Below, piece after piece: positions 1-14,300 of a DNA stretch of 64,000 nucleotides. The stretch's first letter is position 1. Each line of letters opens with the position of its first letter. The DNA lies in NCBI GenBank assembly GCA_947462335.1, contig OX381721.1, forward strand, positions 12,351,910-12,415,909, written 5' to 3'. Below the pieces are notes generated by a model that saw nothing but the letters and a program-made list of their open reading frames with translations, ran no database searches and was not told the DNA's origin. Made by a program: the position numbers and the translations under genes. The DNA is from Harmothoe impar. Its lineage: Eukaryota > Annelida > Polychaeta > Phyllodocida > Polynoidae.

Positions 1-3000
1 AATTGAGACAAAAGAATAGCTTGATGTCACCAACATACACGTTATACCATGGTGATCACTAATGTGGTTATTGGTATTTATGTGTAATGAATAAGAGTAG
101 CAAGGTAAGGTATATGGCATCATATCTCATTTCTTAGTACCGTGAAAGTGCAACGGGGCCTTGCAGGGGTCAATAGCTCATACAAGGGCCGTTCCCTTTT
201 TTGCCCTCAAATTGTGCAAAATCGCAGCTGCTGTTGGTGACCAGGGGATAGGAGTGGACAAGAAAGCTGCAGAATATGATTAAATATTGATCTGGAAATC
301 AATCCTCACACTGAATTGGTACTAGAGGAGTGACCAGGAGCCCTCCTCAGTGAATCAATGTGGGGAATGAAGGAAGTATCCTGACGTGATTCTTTTGTCT
401 GTGGGGGTTTATGTTGCATCTGATTGTGGGTAGTTTTGCCACGATGCAATTGTTTCCTTTTCAGCGTGACCGTTGAGTATCATTTTGTGTCCCTCATAGC
501 ATAACCAAAAATAAGGTGCAAACAATTGACTGGCTGCAATAACAAATACATAATTTGAAACGGAGAGTAGGCTTAACCCCCTACATTAATTAGGGAATAC
601 TTTGAGCAAGTGATTGAAGAATTTGGCATCAATTTGCACTTGCGCTACGGGATGCCACGAGGATGGTCAGAAAATATCATTCTACAAGGAGATAACTACT
701 TACTCATAGCACCAGCAGTTAGACACCTGATTATTGATTTATTTCATGATGAATATGGCAGTCCCATTGGCTTTACCAGGGGGTCGTATTTCACACCCCT
801 GTTAAATAACCATCTCCCGTATTTCACGGCCATCAAAATCATCAAAATTGATGGAATAGCCTTTTTAGGTCAATTAAGTGTAATTCTGACGAATATTGTT
901 AATTATGACATGAAATTAACACAAAGGAGTACTCATATATTTCCCCACTATAACTAGAAGGGAACTATACTCGTGAACCTTTGAACCTATGTATTTTATA
1001 TTCAAAACCATGTAAGTGTGCTCCCAATGTGAATCTCTCCCAGCGTGATGCTCCCCTTTCTTTACCCATGTGTACTAAGGGTATTGGGTATCTGACGGCC
1101 CTGTAACCCTCATTTTTCATCCTATTTGCTGATACTACTCCCTCTCTCCCTGTTGATGAGATTACCTTTGTCTACCCATAAGGCTTCTTAGCTTGAATTA
1201 GGTGACTGAAGAAACCCGGATGAAAGCCATGCCTGCTGGGAGTCCTACTATCACGCAATCTGGTCGGGGATGGGTGAACTGGGCCACTGGAAGATTTGAT
1301 ATGAGCAGAGTATGGTTACACTTCTATTTAAAAAAAAGTTCATTTCCACGCAAACTACCCGCGGGTTGTACACGAACGAAACTCAGCTTTCATTTGATAC
1401 CAAACCTGCCTAAATAGGGCGCGGGTGATACCAGGGTTTTTATTACTATTACAGTACTAAAGTAGACATTTTCAAACCCAGAAACGGGTTATTGGATTCT
1501 CCTGATTTGGGGGTACGGGTTCGATGCGAGATGCGGGTTATACGCGGGAATTTACAGTAGTTCGGTTTTCAAATTCTCCAAATTTGATCACCACCAATTA
1601 AAGAGCGATTGCAAATTTGGTCGGGTGGAATGTATCGAGATGAATCAAACACCCTGTGATTTTAAAATTGAGATATTCAACTAGAACGAAAGTTACAAAG
1701 AGATGTACATGGTAAATCTCAGTTGAATTTATCCTTGAGATGTAGGATACTTTGTCCGTGATTGTAATAAGATAGCACCGTATCCTAAATGTGTGCAAAA
1801 CGTTCATTCTGGTATCTGTTGTTGTGTAAAGCTGGCCGGGAGAGCGGTTGTAAAAGCGTAGTTTATCGTGGTAGTATACATGTAGGGGGAGGAGGATTTG
1901 GAGCAGGATCATCAACACAAGAGCAGCCAATTCGTGATTATGTCATGGATTATGTCACGAATTGAGTTATAGGTGAAGGATACAATAATAGGGAAAACGC
2001 AGGGGTACAGAGAGTACCACATGTACACAGATAATCTTTAGGCTCCAGAACTTAGTCAGTACTGGCTAACAGATCAATTGATAGAACTTTACCTAGTTCT
2101 TTTGAGTAAAGCATTGGAAATAAATTATGTTGTTTTGCCTCAGTCATTTTTGAATAGCACTTGTTCAAGCCTGACCAATGTCCATATGACTAACCTGGGA
2201 TAGCCACTACAGACTAAGGGTTAGGGCATTTAGCTTATCAGAGTACGATGGTAACTCTTTGCTGTCATACTGTCTACAAATAAATGCCAAATAAGTGTAT
2301 TATATAGGCCTTTATTACACTCGTCATGGATTACTGATTTGTTTGAGAAACCTGCCTTTCTACAGCACGGCTCTGTATCGACTAAGAGTAAACTGTTCCC
2401 AGCACTTTTGCTCACGTCTTTACGCTCTAACAGACATAGGATAAGACAAATGGAGGTGTACAGTCACACGTAGCATGAACAAAGTTGATGTTGCTCAAGG
2501 CATGTTATTTATCAAGGCAGATGCCTCTCGAGCTAGATATTGTTTGTTTGCATCATGCTTATGCAATATTGGTTATTAAATACTACCTCCAATAACCTTA
2601 GTTAGATGTTTAAGGGGAGGCATCAAAATGTGAGTAGCACTGTCCTGTTTTACCAGAACACTGAGGCTGTTTCTATGGCTGTTCCTGGTCTGCATGGCTG
2701 TGACATCTGGAGAGGCCTTGTGACCTATGACCTGTGAACTCTGACCATCTACCCTATGAACCAATTTTACGAGCAGCTTATGTCAGACTAACCCCTAATG
2801 TATGCTGATTACCGATGCTAGCAGAGAACCTCTATAGACCCTGTAGTGATGTATGGTCGGAACAAGCATGGTGATCAAACAGCCTTAGGGTGGCCTCATT
2901 AAAACACAAGCCAGCCACTGATTGGCTGAAAGCACAGCCAATGAGGCCTTGGGAGACAAATGATTTAGAGCCTGACATGGGCTTGTGGCCAGACAGAGGA

Positions 3001-4269
3001 AGTCTTACATTTAGTTTGAATATCTGCTATTCTGCAAATCTGTAGTTAGACCATGCAAATAACATCCTATGAACTAGGTCCATATTAAAAGGCTTTGTTA
3101 TTATAGTGTTACTTCCTTCCAGGATAAGGGAAACTTTATCCAATGTCTACTCTCACAGGTTTGAAGATGAATAATATTGGGATCTGTGTTTAATCATGAC
3201 ATGTGTTAAATTCTTCATCCTCTACAGAACATCTTTTACATTTCAGCTGCCCCATATGGAAGAAGAGGTCGTTCACCTATCTATCTCAATGAACCCAATA
3301 GAAGAGGCTATCCACCTATCGGTCTCAATAAACACAGTAGAAGGGGTCATTCACCTATCCTACTCAGCGAATCCCCACAGTGACATCAATTCCACTGGTA
3401 TCAGATATTCTAGAAAAGAGCCCTCTCAAGACACACACACACCCGTACCAAACCCTCTCCTCCCCCTCCTTTACCCATTTCCTGTCTCTCAAGATGTAGT
3501 CTTATCCATGGAGCACATGGATGTCCAATCAGTGGATGAACTCAAACTATGCGTAAATGCCCATCACTGTGTTTATAGCCACAATTATACAGGAGCATGC
3601 ACAAATTATTTCTCCTTGCTTGGTCACTGGTGGATCAGTCAAAGGAAAGGTATTGAATGGTATTTCTGGTATAACTATATAAATGAGTATGACTCTAAAT
3701 CCGAAGTTAATAGTAGTTGATGTCTGGGGCACGGGGACATTGTATAGAATCAAACAGTGTGATTGTAGGTTCTAGATAGAAGAGTCGACACAGCACTGGT
3801 CACCAGGCTACCCAAACATGTATAACTCTAGCTGACTGTGTTGTCTGATGGCCTGTAGCGAGGATATGTCGAGTTTGTTTGCATCTCATGGGGAATGGTA
3901 TTGAAGGGATTTAAAGATATGGTATCAGTTTGAGAGATGCCCAAATATTATGGTGTTTGCTAGTGATATCATCTTAAAGACTCAGTGGTGTGGGAGAAGC
4001 TAGGAGGTGGGTGGTGCATCGGTGGTGAGGGCTGGGCTCCAGTGATAAGACCTGGGTTGGTGGAGAAAGCGAGTTGTTGGTTTGTTGAATTTTTTGGTGT
4101 GTGGCAGTTACTCAGAGAAGGAATCTGGATGTCCCTCAAGTTGACATAAATATTGCTATCTGTAAATGTATTGATTGAGGGAGCATCAGCATCATGTTTC
4201 CTAGTGGTCCTTCACCGTACTCCAACAATTCTCCATTCCAAGTAGCCTGTGTACTCCTTGCTCCCTGGC
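1..4269. other. Non-coding DNA, no recognisable gene
   Basis: No open frame here resembles a known family and no tRNA or rRNA is visible. The longest frame (3196-3720, 174 codons) owes part of its length to a three-copy minirepeat. There is a short inverted repeat (AATTCGTGA and its complement) near 1930-1965. Otherwise nothing stands out. Confidence 0.6.
3262..3378 (+). repeat. Three-copy 39-bp minirepeat inside an uncharacterised open frame
   Basis: Three consecutive 39-bp units begin GAAGAGG or GAAGGGG and share the core CACCTAT. Because 39 is a multiple of three, the repeat stays in frame within a 174-codon frame (3196-3720), giving three copies of a 13-residue unit containing HLS. The rest of that frame shows no domain. 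I cannot tell whether it is an exon or chance, and I lean to chance. Confidence 0.5.
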
Positions 4270-4293
4270 GGGGGGGGGGGGGGGGGGGGGGGG
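4270..4293 (+). repeat. Poly(G) run of 24 bases
   Basis: A pure run of 24 G on the plus strand, directly seen. It could form stacked G-quartets and is a likely spot for length errors in sequencing. Confidence 0.95.
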
Positions 4294-7200
4294 TAAGGCA
4301 GTGGTCATTTTTTAACAACAGGGGCGGGTTGCTGGGTTTTTCGCACGAGTGTGCCGGATTTCTTTCTCCAAAGTGTTTCCATCCACTGGTGGGTTGACTT
4401 TGATTGTGATCGACCCTTTTGGGCTATTGTAACGTCTGGACCTTTTTGCTGGTCCCCCACATTGGTCCCCCACCCCACTCCACCACCCCCATCCCTGTTG
4501 TTAAAAATGACAACTCCCTACTATGAGTCAGTGGCAGATGATCTATGGTAGTCTAGGAGGTGTAGAGTGTGTTCAATGTGAGTATCTCAGGATTGTTTCT
4601 GTCCAAACTCCTTTTTATACGACTCTCGGTAAGGGGGAGGGGATGTGCACTGATGGGAGCTGCTCAAGTGGATAATAAAGCATTGCACCTTGTTTTGATG
4701 CTGCTACATCGATGCCTCCACAGGCTTGAGTTACCATGTGTTAAAGTACAAAGTTTGCCCTTGTAGACATCTGCAGGATTCCAATGCCGTATCACAGCAC
4801 ATCACTGCTTTGATGTATAATGGCAACCATCACTATCCCTCAGTTGTGTAAGCTATATACTGTGAATGGTCCTCTAATCACTGTTATATAATCACTCGAC
4901 AGAGAATTGAAGGACATGGATATAGGAAGAAGGAGGAAGAATCCTTAAAGATCATCAGCACATTTGACTGATGTTATCAACGTTTCATAGGTCATTTCAA
5001 CTATATATAAAAGCTTTGAAAGACAGCCTCGAGAGGCATGAGGGAACACCAGCACCTGCACTAACACAGTAAATAACAGAGGGAACCTCTTCTTATGTGG
5101 TCTCCTATAAACTCTGATGAACAAAAAGGCAGAGACAATCAATACATCCCTCCCTTTCTACCATATCAGAGGAGATAAAACATGTGGTGTTTTGTAAAAA
5201 TGGGCCTTCTGTGAGGGTGCAGGCAGATATACATGCAGGGGCTGCATGTAAGTGGGAGCTGAAGCCTCTGTGTCTTAGATGTCTGAGGAGTACTAGAGTA
5301 CTGGGAGACTGTGACACAACTGATTACATGAACATGCAACAACGCTGGGGGAACATGCATGTGAATACGTTATATATATAACTTAGTGATTGAACTTTGG
5401 ATGTATAATGTATATGAAGGAACAATCTGAAAACAATTAGGAATCAAATGAGGTAAATGTGTCATTGCCATATCAAACAACTTGGCTAATTTACTTTTCT
5501 TATATGAAGAGTAGAGTAAGCGACATGAAAAGTAGCAAAATAATAGTTAGTCTAGCATGAGTATTTCGTGGGTATTAGTGGGGGCTGGGGTAAATGTTTT
5601 CCATTCTAATTCAATAAATTGCTTTTATGACTCCTATGGCTTTCCATATCTAACACCGCTAAGATTCAAACTCGTCCCATTTCTTCCCCGACTCATCCTC
5701 TCCGATCTTACACAAACCCCCTCCATTCTCGTCCTCCCATCACTCGAAATCAAGCTATGGCTGTATGTAACTAACAAGCTACAGGCTGACAAGATCAATT
5801 CACCACTCCAACCGAATACAAAGGAGATGAACAGACCCTTTTTCATATCATTACCATCACCTATTTATGCAGGCACAGCCTTTTAATTCACTACCCATCA
5901 TTCGATGGTAATTAATTATTCGATAATTCTCACATTAATTGGAATTAAGGCCTCTTCAATCAACTGAAATCGTTATCATTTTTTTCATGCTCACATTGGG
6001 GCTGCTGCCCAAGGAGAGATATGGTACAAGAAAACCAATACTTGCATGGTAGTGTTGTCAATGATGAGTTGGGCAGATATTAACTCGTAAAAATCTAAAA
6101 AGCGTTGGTAAGATAATTGGCTGTTTGTTTACCCAACTATTGCTACAGATTAGCTACCCTCTCATTATGTATTTTGTATATTATTTAGAAGTAGTCCCAA
6201 GTCAGTACAAAAGTATAACCTAGGGTAACAGAAACAAAGGGTGGGAACCACTGGGAAATATGACTCTGGAGGGAGATATCATTCTTATGGTAGTAGATAC
6301 GGACCCCTGTCTACATAATATTATAACTGTCAAATTAAACAACCCAAGCTATTCTCCAAAAGCGTTTACAACACATGTTAGCATAAACACCGATAGATGA
6401 ATATATTGTTCTAGTTCCATTTGTCATTATCCAATCATCATGGATGGAGGACTATAGTAGCTTCCCCAGTCTCTGTGGTACCCACCAAGCCCATGCCTCA
6501 TCTCAAGGTCACATAAAGGTCAGAGGGATGACCCCAGAGCTATGGCAAGGTCAAGGTCACATCAATACCCACTGGAGATGACCCAGATAAGGCAGTGTGA
6601 GAGGGACTATTAACTGCGGTAGGAAACTAGGAAAGTCCAACTGGAGCATCTGGTAGATAGGAAAGTAGGAATCATAATGCTGAGCCCTTTATCACAATAT
6701 GATGTTTTCTAACACTCAAGACGTTGTCATACACGTTACAAGTAGCCAAATCTTAATCTCTCAGCGTGTCCGCTTCTTTAGTTGTACACCTTTTAATAGA
6801 GCCTATCTCTCAATAAACCTAGACTAATTAATTATCCCTCTCCTCTAATATCAGGTATCATGTAAGATATTATGTATCCTCCTTCAGCCCTAGCCAATCT
6901 GCTTATCTACCATGCACAGTCTAATTGTCTACTGCTATGTTTTATAGGCTTTGACATTTCAAAGCCAGCCTGTGTCTGGTCCATGGGCCATGAATAGACC
7001 TTAATATGATAGGCCAATACAAACATGGACCTCCTTCAATTGTCGCCTACCTTTCACACCAGTCCATGTAATATTTCTTTTATAAGAATTATAGAATTTA
7101 CAGAAATAACCTTAAGAACAGGACAGCTATGTGGGAAGCCCTGGATTCTTTTCAGTCCGGTGGGACACTCTAGATAGGAGACACAGCCTTCTTTGCATGT

Positions 7201-9759
7201 TGTGTCCTAAAAGTCTCTGTGTGTGGGAGTCGATCTAAACCAGCCGGTAGTAGATCATCCCCCTACCCCACCTAACACATCATGATAAGCTGCTCCCCAG
7301 CCTTCCCTCTTGGATCAAGCTGTTCTCTCACCCTAACACCACCATAAGCTACTGCCATGCACCCAGTCCCATCAAGTCTGTCCCGATCCCCTCCAGCTAT
7401 TGCCGATCCACCAGCTCATGCTGGAAATCCATGTTGTGGTGTTGTTACTGACTAACAGAGGTGCTTTGCTCAGGCCCCTCTACTGCCCTCCCTTCTTTCC
7501 TCCCTCCTCCCCTAATCCCTCTTTCCCCCCTTGTCTCCATTCCCCTCCCTTTATCTATTGACTATGATTTCCTCTCTGGAAAGTCTTTGACGGAGATGAA
7601 TGGTAACGTTGTGGTACACTTGTCCCATGTGGTATACAAGGCACGTGCTTAGTTTAAGCATTGCATCTTGTCCTGTATGGATCATCGAGCAGAAACTGAA
7701 AATTATGGTGGGAATTTTCTAGGACCCCTCGCATCATACTTTCCGGGTTCTGCTCACTGCTCCCTACAGGACAAGGAGTATTGCTCAAACCCCAACAAAA
7801 GGTCAATGCCAGGTCACGATGGGAGTCCCTGAAGCCTTCCAGTGGAAGCTTGAGGGACTAGAGTAATTTCATAGGTGGTCTCGGCTAGGTGATGACTAAC
7901 TAACTATATTGCCCCTCTCTTGCATTCTACCACTGAGCTGCTCTATGAGAAACTCATGTTTGTGGAGTCCCTGAGTTGCTCGGAGCCACTCACAGGGGAG
8001 GATTAGCATCTCAGACTAAAAGCAACTTCATTGGCAGCTTGTAGGCAGATTATAAACCAGCTATATTTTTACCACCCGGACTAGGAGCAGGCCCTTGTGG
8101 GTGCGGGGGTGGCGTATAGCATTGAGGTGATCCTCTGTAGAATGTATAGCAGGCTAGGGGGTTAACGACTGGGGAGTGCTTTACATAAGGCAGGGAAGCC
8201 ATTACATGTTCTACCATTTGGAGTAACGGAGGGGTTCTTCTGTTCGTGCATTATGAGAGTAAGGTTGAGAATTCTTCTAGTAGATAGTCAAGTTACTTAA
8301 GATTACATAATACTCTGAGAGTAGTGGACAGTTACTTGGATCCTTGCTGTGTGTGTGAAACATCTGTCCATATAAATTATTTGTCTGGAGTAAACCTTAC
8401 ATCAATCAGAGCATGGAATGTATAGTACTCTCCCTGATCAGAGAGATTCAACACCGAGCGCTCAACTATTTGATTAAAGGTTGAGAAGAAATGCCAAAAT
8501 ATTGTCACACCCTACTGGTCACTGGCTTTACCAACTAATTAACATATGGCATTTAACACACAAATGAATTTGTGTTTCTTTCCAAGGCTTTTTCAAGATA
8601 ACAGCCAAGTCACCATTGTGTCTTAGGAACACATTGCTTGTGATTAGTGCCTGCGTCTGACGCTTTCACGCCAAATCCCTAATACAAGAAACTAATTTAC
8701 CCATTGATTGTGCACACGTAGCTCGGGATCCAACCAAAAGTATGCTCAGGTTGCGGCTAGGAGCATCTCTGTATGGTCAGTTTATCTAAAAGAATGCATG
8801 GATGGCCGTAGAGTCAGACATTGACCATCCGCCATAAAATATATCATGATTCATTCAGATAACGGGCAGACAGATCGGTGATGATCGCAGAAAGTTCTAC
8901 CTTTATATGTGCAATATTATAGTTTGTCTCCATCAATTCCATACTAAATTAATAAGGAGTAATAACAGAGTAAATGTATAATTAGTCACGAAATACAATG
9001 ATCCCTAAAGCCTAAATGTCTACAAAGCCTTTCTGTCTCATCTTCGAGAGTGTCTAAATCCACCAACAGCTTACGGCAGTTCTACAGACAATCCTGTGAG
9101 CAATAAAGCATATTATCAATGCCTTTGGAGGGATTAGGTTTCCCTGTCCGTCCACTGTGTGTAGAGCAATGCGTATAAAGGATTAAAAGTAGACCTAAAT
9201 TGCTGCAGTTTTCCGAGCTTTCGCTTACTCTTTCTACTTTGGACTCCTAAGCTTCCTTATACATGCAGTCTCACAGCCCTCTTTGTCAAAGTCTGACTAG
9301 TCATCTTATACATCTCCCAACTGCTTTCATTGTTCAAATAGTTTTTCTTTGAATTTTCTCCCCTGTTCATGTCCCTTTATTCCCCTAGGCTCTCCCAATC
9401 CAGCTGTCTGTTTTCCACTCCCTACATCTCCATTCTGCCTTCTGTGTCTGCCTCCTAATCACATTATTTCATTCCTGCTAATTGATTCTCCCTCTACCCA
9501 TTGCCTCTCCCTCTACCCATTGCCTCTCCCTCTGCCACTCCCTGCTAGAGTATTTACGAGTGCTGATTCTCAACACACTCCTTGGACTTCCAACGTTCTC
9601 ATATCCATGCAAAATCTGTATTTCTTGCCTAGCTCTATACAGCGCTATACATCTGAGATATTGATATATAACCCCTGAGAAACACAGGTCAACCTAACCC
9701 TCTTGCATTTCTCACTTAATGTCGCTCTCCTTTTTGATTTCCTTCCCCAGTACCACCCT
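4294..9759. other. Non-coding DNA, no recognisable gene
   Basis: Only short unrelated open frames are present. The only structured signals are a nuclear-receptor half-site cluster (listed separately) and pyrimidine-rich stretches (for example 7480-7560 and 9350-9545). Confidence 0.6.
6504..6582 (+). promoter_or_regulatory. Cluster of AGGTCA nuclear-receptor half-sites
   Basis: AGGTCA occurs at 6506-6511 and 6517-6522, spaced by five bases (a DR5 arrangement), and again as an immediate tandem at 6548-6559 (AGGTCAAGGTCA). TGACCC half-sites in the opposite orientation lie near 6529 and 6576. TCAAGGTCA is the extended half-site used by monomeric receptors of the NR5A/ERR type. The match is directly visible. 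Function is inference, since no gene model is adjacent. Confidence 0.4.
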
Positions 9760-9855
9760 AGCTGCCCTACTTTTGACCTCCCAGATATTCTCCTCCTACC
9801 CCCTCTCTTCTCACTTCCCTCCCTCCCTCCCTCCCTCCCACCCTCCCTCCCTGAC
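9760..9855 (+). repeat. Pyrimidine-rich tract with (CCCT)n
   Basis: A C/T-rich stretch culminating in a CCCT tetranucleotide run around 9821-9852. An ATATATAA word follows at about 9868, but no gene follows it. Confidence 0.8.
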
Positions 9856-12800
9856 AGTGTGTGGGATATATAACTAGATCAGCCTATGCAGCCCTCACAC
9901 ATCACTCACCTCACAGACGGTGCTGCCTACTCGTGTATTACTGCTGCTCCCTCAGGTCATATTCAGATACAGAGGTTAGAAGAGCAGAAGATCTATCTAA
10001 TTATATGAACCCGATGTATGCCTCACAACGTTAACTCCAGCGTAGAATACTATTTGTATATTGCACACAATGATTTTCTACTGTTTCTACAGGTCGATCT
10101 TGACTATCCTCCATACTTGTCTAGATGTTGCTTCTGTCCCTCATTATCACATTCCTTCATTACATTGTAGTCGTCCTTTCTTATTAAGCTGTCGTGTGGT
10201 ATGTACCGTTTTAGTAAGCTGCCGCTTCCGGGTCGCCTACCTTCATCCCCCCTTTTGTCCTTCTTCTCCTTCCTTTCATGCATCTTTTGTCTGTCCACCA
10301 AGCACCTCTTCATATTGGATCATGTTGCTGCCTACTCTGCTTTTATTCCTCCCTACATGACCGTTCATTCATTTCTCACCATCTCTATTCTGACATTTTC
10401 TTGCTTGTCCCTTCGATCCTGGCTCTCCATCAAGCATGTATCCCTGCCTGACAACTCCCGTTCCTGATGTCTCTCTTCTCTCCGCATTCTTTCATTATCA
10501 TTGTTGTATTACTCGGTACCATTTATAATCTCTGATCCTCCTTCCCTACCCCCCTTTGGTATTGTCATTCCTTTACAGGATCTATGTGCTGCTCGTTGTC
10601 TCCTACAACAAAAACGTGTCAAGTAAAACCCATTGTGGCTGACAGAGAACAGGAACATCTGCTCAAGTGGCAGATTAAATATTCCACTCACAAAGAGCTC
10701 GGCAGGGGGCGCCCTTTTTAGCCTCTGTCTGAGACCAAGATGGCGGCCTGACTGGGGTTGTGAATGGGACACGTGGGTGGTGTACAGGAAGGGTGTAGAG
10801 CTACAGGGCTGCTTCACTATCCTGGAGGCCATTGTTAACCCTTTAGCCCTTTAAGGGCCGCGGCTGCCTCTGGACAGCATCTAAAATACCCCTGAAAAAC
10901 CGCTGCTGCCCTGTGACAGTGCTCCCCAATGACAGCAATACCACCTGTTTACTGCTACCCTATGAAACAAATATTAAGTATTTTTGAACCAATCCAAAAA
11001 TGTAACCGCATAAATACCATGTCCCCTTTTCAGAAAAATGTAAATTCTGTAGCCAATGCAACTTATTTCACTCTTTAGCCATCGAGCCAGAGATGACTTA
11101 CTTACATATTTACAAATTCTCATGACATGGGGCCGGTGGCTAAGGCCCAAATTGCATTTTTCAAGGCCAGCAGTGAAAGGATGGTACCATTCCCTTTGTC
11201 GAAATGTCACATGAATGAAGTCCTGGCAAGTTACTTGCAAGTGCTGCATTCAACCATCATTACAACCCTACATGATTGATGCACCAAAGCAGCCCTGGTG
11301 AGTAGACTCACCAAGGCTGCATTGCTGCATTTTGCTTTAAAGTTTGCTGTGAATGGCCAATTGTATATCTTTGGTATATCATTTCTCTCTTTTTTTCGCT
11401 TAAATTTCCTCTCTTGGGTCTTCTTCCCATCCCCACACTTCCACATCTCCCTCTCTATGTCCCTCGGGTTCCTCATAGTACATCGCTAGTAGAAATATGC
11501 CTGAAGCAGCCTCCCTGTTCTATATACTACTAACCACATTACAACACCACTCGTGCTGTGCACTACCCACATGTTATATACTACTCATAGCTTCACTGCC
11601 TCTCTTCAGCAAACCAACCCTTATGTTATACTACTCTAGACAGCACAACATCTAGGTTAGCTTGCTCATATGAACATGATATTTCGCTCATTTCTACTGT
11701 ATTTATAAAAATAAAGAGTAGTATCATAATTATATCTGTATTGATATTATATACAGTTTCCCCAACACTTCCCAGACTGCTAACTACATGGATAAGACTG
11801 TCGATAACTCTTTTCAAGAATTGGAATACAGCTACAATTGAGAGTATGGGTGCCATGTGAAGAATTCCCATATGATAACCGACAACATTCAGCACATCAG
11901 CAGGCTCCAATCCCCTGAGTGGTATTCATGGGAGATTGTAATGAACAATTAGAGCAACCCCTGGTTGTGATTCGACACAGCAATGTCCCATTTCCAGACT
12001 CCCCTGCACATCACAGCCTCGTTTTCGACCCAGCCGCTCATTACTGGTAATAACAAGCAGTCTGATATCCAGGTTAATGTCACAAGGTCAGACAGAATCA
12101 GGAGTGTGCTTCAAGAGTGGAAGGGGACTCTGTGTGAGTAGAGGAGGGACTAAGGAGGAGGGGATACCATTACCTGGAATAAGCATCCCCATTGTAAAGC
12201 AGGTTATGAGATCTGAGGGATGTTAGACGTAGCACCACTATGAGGGGATGAAGTAGGTATAGTAGGCCTAGGCTTTATGTACATCAGAGCAATAGGGAGA
12301 CACATGAGTTGAGGGAGAGAAGTAGAGTAGTTGTAGTACAATACATGAGCTATTCCATGTGAGGAATGTAAGGTGGAGCACAGAGGGTAGGAGTAAAAGG
12401 GACATGACTGTATGAAGCTGAAAGTGTACAAAGGAAGGACAGTCCCCTCTTATCAGACAGTTGCAATTAGTAACAACATACGGAACTGTTGTCAACAAAC
12501 AAGATGTTCTAGTGAAAATGGAAGGCTGGGGAAAAAGTGGGTGACAATATGCGGATAGTTACTTTTAGTTATCTTTTGTCTGGCAACGATGTTATGATTA
12601 TTAGACTGGCTTTCCCATCTAAGTTTCTAATGTTGTTTTGCAGTCGGTGCCTTTATGTCTAATTTTATAATAACATCCATTCATCCCTGAGGCCACTCTT
12701 ATTGTTAACGAACAAATTTTAGTATTAACTTAAATTAAAGTAAAGGCACATTGTAGTTGATAAATCGACAGACAGCAATACCATTAGTAGCATGCTTTAA

Positions 12801-14300
12801 ATAAAGAATGATATGTTGTGACCACTCTGTGTGTATTCCATTTGGCTTTGAATAGTTTGATCGAAATGACAAACTTCTGTGGTACGATGCAATCAGGTAG
12901 GCCCTAATCCCCATAAAAATAACAACAGATACCACAAGGCAACTTAAAGAGTATAATGTCCTGGAGTAACTTGAAGAGTAGTCCCCACCTACCTGCACCT
13001 TGTTTGGTGTATTTCATGAAGAGGGACTCACCTGTTAGGACAAGGCACAGAAGCATTATAAAGTGTTTTATTTCACATTGAATACAAGAGTTTAACAGCC
13101 TATGCCACATTTTACGTCATGCACAGTAGCATCTTAATGTTTTAAATCTAGAAGTCACTTTCTCTATTGCAACATTGTGATATCGATATGCAGCATAATA
13201 TTCATTCTGAACTATGCATGACCTTTACTTCAGAATTGAAGCAAGTTCACACAATGGGAAATTTCTGATAAATAGCAAGGAAGAGGACATACATTCCCTT
13301 TTACAGACAAATCAATATACATGTGTAAGGTTCTTATTTCATTTAACATTCTGTAAGTATTCCGGGGAGGTGCTGAAGGCCTGTTCAATTACAAAGAGAA
13401 ACATGGAAGCAAAGTAACCTTTGCCATTTCTAAAGCTGTCCTGTTACAGACTGTGAATGGGGGTGCTCATTTATTTTCTGTCAGCAGAGGAAGCCCACGT
13501 ATTATTTCTTCTTATACATGTATGATATAAGCCTCTATGGGTTCACACAAAAGCTATAGACCCTGCTGTGTTCCTGTAGTATCCCTGCAGTAGTCTGTAA
13601 TGATGTGATCTGCACCTCTTGCACACAGAATTTAATAGAATTTCAAGTCTCTATACTTTTGTGACAAAAGAGAAGACGGGTTAATGGGATATTCTGGATG
13701 GTGTATTACATGTGGAACTATAAGAATCTTTTAACTTTTTTTTCATCACTGCACATTAAACACAGAGACATAGTCACTGAACTGACTACGAGTAGCATAA
13801 TCAGATAAATGTGCATTCTGAACGGAATGGGAATGAAATAAGAAATGTGTGGGGCTGATCTTGAGCAATGTTAGTGGACCCTCCTAGGAGAATATGTCAG
13901 TTCAGGTTATTATTAACTATTATTGTGAATTAATCATATTACTAAACATTTCTGATGACATCTACATAGATGTTTGAATTTAATTTAAAAAGACCGAACA
14001 CGAGAATCATGAATATGATCACTGGTCTACAGGTATGGATGTACCATCCCATATTTCCGGGGCATTGTCTGAAATTGTATCCTTTGACAGGATGGCTGAT
14101 GTCATCGAGCATGGCCACTACTAGAGTATAATTTCTCTATGGCCCATATCACTGTCCCTGATACATATGTTCTTCTACCATCAGGCTACCCTTTACCTCC
14201 ACCTCAGGTACCCCATTTGTCACCTGTCAGTGTTCTCTGTATGTCACTGTCCTAAGTCACAGCCTGTCACGTGTGCATGCTGTATAGCTTCTGAGATATA
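9856..14300. other. Non-coding DNA with one possible regulatory site pair
   Basis: No recognisable coding region. A CTCF-like and YY1-like pair near 10,700 is listed separately. The rest appears to be unique non-coding sequence. Confidence 0.55.
10699..10748 (+). promoter_or_regulatory. CTCF-like core next to YY1-like site
   Basis: GGCAGGGGGCGCCC at 10701-10714 matches the CTCF core consensus at about 13 of 15 positions on the plus strand. AAGATGGCGGCC at 10737-10748 is an exact YY1 consensus. The local GC content is higher than its surroundings. Both factors exist in bilaterians. Occupancy is inference. Confidence 0.4.

Noticed and set aside
610..957. 115-codon open frame
   Set aside because: No recognisable domain, no promoter or splice context, and length compatible with chance in AT-rich DNA.
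7915..7955. tRNA-like A box on the minus strand (GCTCAGTGGTAGAATGC)
   Set aside because: No B box at the expected distance and no pairing arms; too weak to call a tRNA or SINE.
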